DNA from: a virus
DNA: 64,000 bases
Reading direction: 5' to 3' (one strand)
Virus record (IMG/VR): IMGVR_UViG_3300027974_000031
Location: 1-64,000 of that record
Shown: piece by piece, positions 58,972 through 64,000 of the stretch
How positions within the stretch are numbered: the stretch's first letter is position 1
Layout of the letters: every line of letters starts with the position of its first letter
The notes under the pieces: generated by a model
The model's input: only the letters and a program-made list of their open reading frames with translations
The model's database searches: none
Told to the model about the DNA's origin: nothing
Position numbers and translations under genes: made by a program

Positions 58972-59433
58972 TTAAACTTTGATATGAAGAATATTTACAT
59001 CCATTCCAAGTTTATCTGCAATTTCTTGTAAAGTCAACTCAATAATTTTTGGACGTTTATTAATGATAGTTCCTTTTGAGTTTTTATATGAGTTTTCAAA
59101 ATAAACTAATTTACCGTTACTATCATACTCATTCTTAACCCAATATTCATCTGAGTGTTCATAATATATTAAATTACCTTTATTATCATACTCACTCTTT
59201 GACCAAAATCCACTTGAATTTTCAAAATGAATTTCGTTACCATTCAAATCATACTCTTTTTTAAACCAATATCCATTTGAGTTCTCAAAATGGATTTCGT
59301 TACCGTTCTTGTCATACTCTTTTTTAAACCAATATCCATTTGATTTTTCAGAATAGATTTCTTTATTATCTGCATTTTTAATAAAGAATGGAAAATCTGT
59401 TACCTTTAAAAATTGTGCTATTGTTTCTTTCAT
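58972..59433 (-). CDS. repeat-array protein 2.5 (4 repeats plus 4-residue insert)
   Basis: 153 residues. Head MKETIAQFLKVTDFPFFIKN, four 21-residue units, then a 4-residue insert (SYKN) before the tail (GTIINKRPKIIELTLQEIAD). It is the most diverged member: units read NGYWFKKEYDKNGNEIHFEN. Last gene of array 2. Confidence 0.75.
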   Translation of the reverse strand: MKETIAQFLKVTDFPFFIKNADNKEIYSEKSNGYWFKKEYDKNGNEIHFENSNGYWFKKEYDLNGNEIHFENSSGFWSKSEYDNKGNLIYYEHSDEYWVKNEYDSNGKLVYFENSYKNSKGTIINKRPKIIELTLQEIADKLGMDVNILHIKV

Positions 59434-59446
59434 AAAAAGATTTCTT

Positions 59447-60148
59447 TTAATCTTTAATACGAATGTTTTCTACATCTAATCCTAGTTTATCTGCAATCTG
59501 TTCTAAAGTCAATTCAATAATTTTTGGTCGGTTATCAATGATAGTTCCTTTTGAGTTTTCATAATAGATTTTATTGCCATTCTGGTCATACTCCCGCTTA
59601 ATCCAATATCCATTTGAATCTTCAAAATAGATTTCTTTTCCATTCAAGTTATATTCACGCTTAGACCAACGTCCATTTGAATCTTCATAATAGATTTCTT
59701 TTCCATTCAAGTCATATTCACACTTATACCAAAATCTATCTGAGTTCTCATAATAGATTTGATTACCATTCAAGTTATACTCACGCTTAATCCAATATCC
59801 TTTTGAGTTTTCAGAATAGATTTTATTGCCATTCTGATCATGTTCACGTTTAGACCAATATCCATCTGAGGTTTCAGAATAGATTACATTACTATTCTGG
59901 TCATATTCACGCTTAGACCAACGTCCAACTGAGTTTTCATAATAGATTTCATTACCATTCAAGTCATATTCACACTTATACCAAAATCCATTTGAGTTTT
60001 CATAATAGATTACATTACCATTCAAGTTATACTCACACTTATACCAAAATCCATCTGAATCTTCACGATAGATTTCTTCTTCATCTTTATTTTTAATAAA
60101 GAATGGAAAATCTGTTACCTTTAAAAATTGTGCTATTGTTTCTTTCAT
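59447..60148 (-). CDS. repeat-array protein 2.4 (8 internal repeats, longest)
   Basis: 233 residues with eight 21-residue units, the maximum in either array. Several adjacent units share long runs of identical DNA (59640-59790, 59880-60020). The head is IAQFLKVTDFPFFIKNKDEE. Confidence 0.75.
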   Translation of the reverse strand: MKETIAQFLKVTDFPFFIKNKDEEEIYREDSDGFWYKCEYNLNGNVIYYENSNGFWYKCEYDLNGNEIYYENSVGRWSKREYDQNSNVIYSETSDGYWSKREHDQNGNKIYSENSKGYWIKREYNLNGNQIYYENSDRFWYKCEYDLNGKEIYYEDSNGRWSKREYNLNGKEIYFEDSNGYWIKREYDQNGNKIYYENSKGTIIDNRPKIIELTLEQIADKLGLDVENIRIKD

Positions 60149-60160
60149 AATTTTATTTTT

Positions 60161-60610
60161 TTAATCTTTAATACGAATATTTTCTACATTCAATCCTAGT
60201 TTATCTGCGACTTCCTGTAATGTCAATTCAATTACCTTTGGTCGGTTATCCATGATAGTTCCATTTGAATCTTCAAAATAGATTTCTTTTCCATTCAAGT
60301 TATATTCACGCTTAGACCAATATCCATTTGAATCTTCATAATAGATTTGATTACCATTCTGATCATACTCACACTTATTCCAAAATCCATTTGAGGTTTC
60401 AGAATAGATTAAATTACTATTCTTGTCATATTCATGCTTGAACCAACGTCCATTTGAATCTTCACGATAGATTTGATTACCATTCTGATCATACTCACAC
60501 TTATACCAAAATCCATTTGAATCTTCATGATAGATTTCTTTATTATTCTTATTTTTAATAAGGAATGGAAAATCTTTTACTTTTAATAGTTGTGCAATTG
60601 TTTCTTTCAT
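60161..60610 (-). CDS. repeat-array protein 2.3 (4 internal repeats)
   Basis: 149 residues, head IAQLLKVKDFPFLIKNKNNK, four units, tail GTIMDNRPKVIELTLQEVAD. The head matches array-1 member 1.1 almost exactly, indicating exchange between arrays. Confidence 0.75.
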   Translation of the reverse strand: MKETIAQLLKVKDFPFLIKNKNNKEIYHEDSNGFWYKCEYDQNGNQIYREDSNGRWFKHEYDKNSNLIYSETSNGFWNKCEYDQNGNQIYYEDSNGYWSKREYNLNGKEIYFEDSNGTIMDNRPKVIELTLQEVADKLGLNVENIRIKD

Positions 60611-60622
60611 AATTTTATTTTT

Positions 60623-61072
60623 TTAATCTTTAATACGAATGTTTTCTACACTCAATCCTAATTTATCTGCAATCTCTTCTAAAGTCAATTCAATAATTTT
60701 TGGTCGGTTATCCATGATAATTCCTTTTGAATCTTCATGATAGATTTGTTTACCATTCTGATCATACTCACGCTTAAACCAATATCCTTTTGAATCTTCA
60801 TGATAGATTACTTTTCCATTCAAGTTATATTCACGCTTATACCAAAATCCATTTGAATCTTCAAAATAGATTTCTTTACCATTCAAGTTATACTCACACT
60901 TAATCCAAGATCCATCTGAATCTTCGAAATAGATTTGATTACCATTCTGATCATATTCATGCTTGAACCAATATCCATCTGAATCTTCAGAATAGATTTC
61001 TTTATTATTCTTATTTTTAATAAAGAATGGAAAATCTGTTACCTTTAAAAATTGTGCTATTGTTTCTTTCAT
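60623..61072 (-). CDS. repeat-array protein 2.2 (4 internal repeats)
   Basis: 149 residues, four units. The tail (GIIMDNRPKIIELTLEEIAD, KLGLSVENIRIKD) is like the others. Spacing to the next gene is 12 nt, as in array 1. Confidence 0.75.
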   Translation of the reverse strand: MKETIAQFLKVTDFPFFIKNKNNKEIYSEDSDGYWFKHEYDQNGNQIYFEDSDGSWIKCEYNLNGKEIYFEDSNGFWYKREYNLNGKVIYHEDSKGYWFKREYDQNGKQIYHEDSKGIIMDNRPKIIELTLEEIADKLGLSVENIRIKD

Positions 61073-61084
61073 AATTTTATTTTT

Positions 61085-61534
61085 TTAATCTTTAATACGA
61101 ATGTTTTCTACATTCATATCAAGTTTATCTGCAATCTCTTCTAAAGTCAACTCAATAACCTTTGGTCGGTTATCAATGATAGTTCCTTCTGAGTTTTCAT
61201 AATAAATTACGTTACTATTCTGGTCATGTTCACGTTTAGACCAATATCCATCTGAGTTTTCACGATAGATTAATTTTCCATTCTGGTCATATTCATTCTT
61301 ATTCCAATATCCTTTTGAATCTTCAAAATAGATTTCTTTACCATTCTGGTCATATTCACGCTTAATCCAGTATGCATCTGAGTTTTCATAATAGATTTCT
61401 TTTCCATTCAAATCATACTCTTTTTTAAACCAATATCCATTTGATTTTTCAGAATAGATTTCTTTGTTATTCTTTTCTTTGATAAGAAAAGGAAAATCTG
61501 TTATTTTTAAAAATTGCGCGATTGTTTCTTTCAT
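61085..61534 (-). CDS. repeat-array protein 2.1 (4 internal repeats), first of array 2
   Basis: 149 residues, head IAQFLKITDFPFLIKEKNNK, four units including a divergent first one (NGYWFKKEYDLNGKEIYYEN). It starts just after a large inverted repeat; no clear TTGACA/TATAAT pair is visible, unlike array 1. Confidence 0.75.
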   Translation of the reverse strand: MKETIAQFLKITDFPFLIKEKNNKEIYSEKSNGYWFKKEYDLNGKEIYYENSDAYWIKREYDQNGKEIYFEDSKGYWNKNEYDQNGKLIYRENSDGYWSKREHDQNSNVIYYENSEGTIIDNRPKVIELTLEEIADKLDMNVENIRIKD

Positions 61535-61554
61535 AATAAAATTGCTTTTAATTT

Positions 61555-61649
61555 CCTATCGAATTCAACCCTAATGGCGTTCAATTCTGAACATTTCACC
61601 ACACCATATTTACTACGGACACTTTACCAATAGGGTTGAATTCGATAGG
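61555..61649. repeat. 23-bp inverted repeat, one mismatch
   Basis: CCTATCGAATTCAACCCTAATGG (in two parts: CCTATCGAATTCAACC, CTAATGG) at 61555-61577 and its reverse complement at 61627-61649. The right arm encodes SPIEFNPIG of the small gene at 61596-61757; the left arm lies just past its stop. On the plus strand the right arm is followed by ACTTTTTATTTT. Confidence 0.8.
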
Positions 61650-61757
61650 ACTTTTTATTTTAACGTTTTCTAGAGATTTGTCAACGCCCATAGGTAGCAT
61701 AATGTCGGTAAATCCCGCTGCTTCTGCTAGTTTAATTGTTTTCTCTTCAATAGTCAT
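61596..61757 (-). CDS. 53-residue hypothetical protein
   Basis: MTIEEKTIKLAEAAGFTDIM, LPMGVDKSLENVKIKSPIEF, NPIGKVSVVNMVW. Helix then beta, no family recognised. Its first six codons survive as a truncated copy (MTIEDK, stop) on the other side of the transferase cassette. Its ATG overlaps the end of an upstream fragment (GTATGA). Confidence 0.55.
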   Translation of the reverse strand: MTIEEKTIKLAEAAGFTDIMLPMGVDKSLENVKIKSPIEFNPIGKVSVVNMVW

Positions 61758-61809
61758 ACTTGTTCTTTACTATAGAGTTTATCCCACAATTTATCAACTA
61801 CTTTTAATG
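61744..61809. repeat. 66-bp direct repeat, left copy
   Basis: Identical over 66 bp to 62310-62375. It covers the last codons of the 62320-62445 gene and the first codons of the 61596-61757 gene. The tagged transferase gene lies between the two copies. Confidence 0.95.
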
Positions 61810-61827
61810 TATATGCTCTTAACATAG

Positions 61828-62298
61828 TTAGTATTCTTCGACAGAAATAATCTTAGCAAAAGGTGTTAGGTATTCCCAAACTTGCTCATTATAATGCGGT
61901 GTTCCGTTCCAGTAATTCGCAGCAGCCTCAATTACTTCAGGATCATCTATTTCTAACCCATCCGACATTAACACGGATATTTCAGAACTCCAATTAACAT
62001 CATGTCGCTCGACTTTACCTAAAGGTTCTACTACAAATAGATATTCTGTTCCACCGCCCGCTAACTCAACATCTTCGTCATTTCCACACATAAAAACACT
62101 ATTCTTATGTGATAGCATATCTTTTGGTCTATAATATTCCAAAACAGAATAAAAATAAGTATTTGACCAATTTTCTTCATAATTATCATTGGGTTTTAGT
62201 ATAGTTCCCACTGGAAGTTCAGTCATACTACCATGATAAAATCTTTTTGGTGCAGTGTTTTCGTTGATTATTTTGTTGTATAATTGATTAAAGGTCAT
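61828..62298 (-). CDS. tagged ADP-ribosyltransferase-like protein in a duplicated site
   Basis: 156 residues from ATG 62298 (tag MTFNQLYNKIINEN), 5 nt after GATAAATA; a longer frame to 62316 crosses the box. RFYHGSMTELPVGTILKPND, the middle block NTYFYSVLEYYRP, SVFMCGNDEDVELAGGGTEY and DVNWSSEISVL form a transferase pattern shared by other phage proteins (YHG; FY; a late SSE). It lies between perfect 66-bp direct repeats, as if inserted as a cassette. Confidence 0.7.
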   Translation of the reverse strand: MTFNQLYNKIINENTAPKRFYHGSMTELPVGTILKPNDNYEENWSNTYFYSVLEYYRPKDMLSHKNSVFMCGNDEDVELAGGGTEYLFVVEPLGKVERHDVNWSSEISVLMSDGLEIDDPEVIEAAANYWNGTPHYNEQVWEYLTPFAKIISVEEY

Positions 62299-62309
62299 AA
62301 TATTATTTA

Positions 62310-62375
62310 TCTTCAATAGTCATACTTGTTCTTTACTATAGAGTTTATCCCACAATTTATCAACTACTTTTAATG
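62310..62375. repeat. 66-bp direct repeat, right copy
   Basis: Right copy of the 66-bp repeat. It carries the 3' end of the gene at 62320-62445 and a stub MTIEDK, stop, of the downstream gene. Confidence 0.95.
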
Positions 62376-62445
62376 CATCACCTGCAATCTTACCAACGTT
62401 TTCTTCGCAAGATTCTTCAACAATATCTTTCAAAGCTTCATACAT
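62320..62445 (-). CDS. small helical protein
   Basis: 41 residues (MYEALKDIVEESCEENVGKI, AGDALKVVDKLWDKLYSKEQ). The C-terminal part repeats in the fragment at 61754-61825. Its stop overlaps an ATG (GTATGA), as in the original operon before the insertion. It overlaps the small membrane gene's 3' neighbour region. No family. Confidence 0.5.
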   Translation of the reverse strand: MYEALKDIVEESCEENVGKIAGDALKVVDKLWDKLYSKEQV

Positions 62446-62455
62446 CACACCCTTT

Positions 62456-62605
62456 TTAACGATTGAGATAAATTCCTGGAGGCAACAAATCAATTTCAAA
62501 GATTCCCCAAGGGGTAGGCAATCCGAAAAATAGTGCAGAAAGAACTAAAATAGTTAAAATAAGTTGAAGACAACCAGAATTTATATTTTGAATATTATTT
62601 AACAT
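62456..62605 (-). CDS. small membrane protein
   Basis: 49 residues with one membrane span (CLQLILTILVLSALFFGL) and a Pro-rich end (PTPWGIFEIDLLPPG). TTAAATA lies 3 nt before the ATG, so it may be late-expressed; a holin or spanin role is possible but unsupported. Confidence 0.6.
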   Translation of the reverse strand: MLNNIQNINSGCLQLILTILVLSALFFGLPTPWGIFEIDLLPPGIYLNR

Positions 62606-62633
62606 AATTATTTAATTATTATTTAATGTGATT

Positions 62634-63572
62634 TTAATAAATGGGCGAATTTAATTCTTTTAAGCGGCGAAGCTCAAAAATTGCTAAATCTTTAAATTTA
62701 AGTTCTATGTCCCAAAAAACATTAGGATTATAATTATGAGGAACATTAGTTGGCATGTCACGATGCTTACGAGTAATAACACCATTTTCTATAATACCCT
62801 CGCTGTAATGGAACACAGGAGTATAGCTGCCCCATGTTGAATATGCAAGTTCAAATGCATCACGTTCGCTTAAGCCATCAGGGAGAATATAATGGTGTAA
62901 AGTGTCAAAAGTAATAGGAATACTATATTTTTCATGAAAATGTCTAACCAAATTACGCACACTCCATGTGCCGTTTTTATTGTCATTATTTTCAAAAACT
63001 AAACGCTTACGAACATTATCAGATAAACGGTCGTAGTTACGCATAACAGAAGATACAATGTCAGACGTATTACCGTCTTTACGCACATGAATGTTCATTG
63101 GTGCAGAGTAATCAAGAGGCAAACCCAGCAAATCAAAAATCTCGCCATGCTGATTTAGGTCACGAAAAGTGTTTTTGAGAATATTTTCGTCACTAGTAGA
63201 AAGTGAAATGTATTCACTTGGATGAGCAGAAATTTTTATTGGCTGAATTGCCAGTAAATTTTTGATACGAGAGCATACTTCTTGAATATCAGAAAAGTTA
63301 GGCAAATCACAAACCTGCATGTTTACACTGTCATGAGTAATGATAGGACAGAGTGAAGATGAAAGACGATAGCCAGAGATATTATTAAGCTGGCAAAACC
63401 GAATTGTTTTTTCGGTGTTTTTAAAGTTGTGTAAAATACGCGAACATAGTTCAGATAAAGCATCTTTGGGAGACTGTTTGTTGAACTGTGTAAGAGTCAT
63501 GGTTTTAAAGTTATTGCCGTTATCAGACAGTGTTTTACTGATACAGCACAGGTTCCAATTATTGAATTTCAT
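62634..63572 (-). CDS. uvsE: UV damage endonuclease UvsE
   Basis: 312 residues of the UvsE/UvdE family, a TIM-barrel metal enzyme that nicks DNA 5' to UV photoproducts. Family marks: FNNWNLCCISKTLSDNG, NIS-GYRLSSSLCPI, KISAHPSEYISLST, MNIHVRKDGN, RLVFENNDNKNGTWSVRNL and PITFDTLHHYI. Residues H, E and D of the metal site are within these motifs. Repair suits a phage of open water or surfaces. It overlaps the upstream small gene by 14 bp. Confidence 0.9.
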   Translation of the reverse strand: MKFNNWNLCCISKTLSDNGNNFKTMTLTQFNKQSPKDALSELCSRILHNFKNTEKTIRFCQLNNISGYRLSSSLCPIITHDSVNMQVCDLPNFSDIQEVCSRIKNLLAIQPIKISAHPSEYISLSTSDENILKNTFRDLNQHGEIFDLLGLPLDYSAPMNIHVRKDGNTSDIVSSVMRNYDRLSDNVRKRLVFENNDNKNGTWSVRNLVRHFHEKYSIPITFDTLHHYILPDGLSERDAFELAYSTWGSYTPVFHYSEGIIENGVITRKHRDMPTNVPHNYNPNVFWDIELKFKDLAIFELRRLKELNSPIY

Positions 63573-63786
63573 GTTGTTTAAGGAATTTAGTTTTAAAATA
63601 TTCTACTGTAAAGTAGTTCTCCACTTTATCATCTTCGTTATATGCTGTCAAGTAACCGTCACTATAATAAAATAGTGAATAATTTCCAGATAGTTTGGAA
63701 GAAGCACATTCTAAATAAACTTTTTCTTCTTTTTCAAAAGAAATAGCTTTGTACTTTGTAGTTTCTTTAATTTCAGTTATTTCCAT
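63559..63786 (-). CDS. small hypothetical protein
   Basis: 75 residues (MEITEIKETTKYKAISFEKE, EKVYLECASSKLSGNYSLFY), beta-rich. It overlaps uvsE by 14 bp, so it is probably translated from the same message and could be coupled to it. No family recognised. Confidence 0.6.
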   Translation of the reverse strand: MEITEIKETTKYKAISFEKEEKVYLECASSKLSGNYSLFYYSDGYLTAYNEDDKVENYFTVEYFKTKFLKQHEIQ

Positions 63787-63812
63787 TATTATTAATCTTA
63801 ACCAGTTTAAAA

Positions 63813-64000
63813 TTAAGTCAAATGATAAATGTATTGTTCTAAATCTCCCATATCAATTTCATCAGGCGAATCACCAGCAAAGAAAATTCCGCCGTGTTCA
63901 ATAGTAATCACATCCATTCCTTTTGATTTGAGACGTTTAGATACTTCATTTCTAAATTCTGTAGTCACAATGCAAGGGATGACCTTTACACCATTATAGA
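63813..64000 (-). CDS. C-terminal part of a small protein (5' beyond window)
   Basis: At least 61 residues ending NEVSKRLKSKGMDVITIEHG, GIFFAGDSPDEIDMGDLEQY and a short tail, stop at 63813. A beta-alpha pattern with a charged helix. The start lies outside the window. No family recognised. Confidence 0.6.
   Translation of the reverse strand, partial: YNGVKVIPCIVTTEFRNEVSKRLKSKGMDVITIEHGGIFFAGDSPDEIDMGDLEQYIYHLT

Noticed and set aside
61744-62375. Insertion sequence explanation for the 66-bp direct repeats
   Set aside because: No transposase and no terminal inverted repeats; 66 bp is far longer than usual target duplications, so recombination-type insertion is preferred.

Overview
The window is about 30% GC and reads as part of a large myophage genome of the T4 superfamily. 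It encodes a gp20-type portal (5645-7888), a gp6/J-type baseplate wedge (20967-22718), a gp25-like wedge (25676-26143), tail-fibre proteins, a GH46 endolysin, tRNAs and UvsE. The host cannot be named from sequence. Promoters on the right half are ordinary sigma70 type (TTGACA/TATAAT), which argues against a Bacteroidetes host. Almost no gene has a Shine-Dalgarno sequence. Many start codons sit 5-6 nt after a -10-like box, so much of the phage appears to use leaderless mRNAs.

Layout. 1-9.8 kb: adhesin/fibre genes, portal and a neck-like protein. 9.9-13.9 kb: a nuclease-like insertion gene and small genes with a shared N-terminal tag. 13.9-28.0 kb: baseplate and tail genes interrupted by tagged genes. 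28.0-36.1 kb: an almost unbroken run of tagged genes. 36.1-39.8 kb: mostly non-coding DNA with strong hairpins, repeats, a DUF932 gene and a GC-rich foreign gene. 40-43.8 kb: single-gene units (membrane coiled-coil protein, Cys-rich protein, RecA/RadA-like ATPase) behind a common promoter type. 43.9-46.4 and 59.0-61.5 kb: two arrays of five paralogous repeat-protein genes. 46.4-58.9 kb: small early genes, a tRNA cluster, TilS, endolysin and a metalloprotease. 61.6-64.0 kb: small genes, a tagged ADP-ribosyltransferase cassette and UvsE.

The main find is a set of about 18 genes whose products share a 12-20 residue N-terminal tag, roughly M-[TN]-F-x-x-[FY]-x-x-x-[LI]-x-E. It usually ends in an [LI]-x-E-like site, resembling the T4 capsid-targeting sequence cut by the prohead protease. 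Behind the tag are diverse payloads: several ADP-ribosyltransferase folds, a Nudix hydrolase, DUF6624, a ParB-like domain, a 57-bp repeat protein and a very basic protein. Most start a few bases after a T4-like late promoter. I infer that these are packaged in the head and injected with the DNA. Cassette exchange is visible: a 66-bp direct repeat flanks one ADP-ribosyltransferase gene, a GC-rich ADP-ribosyltransferase domain is fused behind a fossil second tag, and an ADP-ribosyltransferase C-terminus survives as a remnant.

Other notable points: two tRNA genes, tRNA-CAU and tRNA-Leu(UAA), are split by group I introns. TilS, which would convert the CAU tRNA to an AUA reader, is nearby and overlaps a 28-codon leaderless ORF. 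The repeat-protein arrays differ in length by exact multiples of 21 residues.
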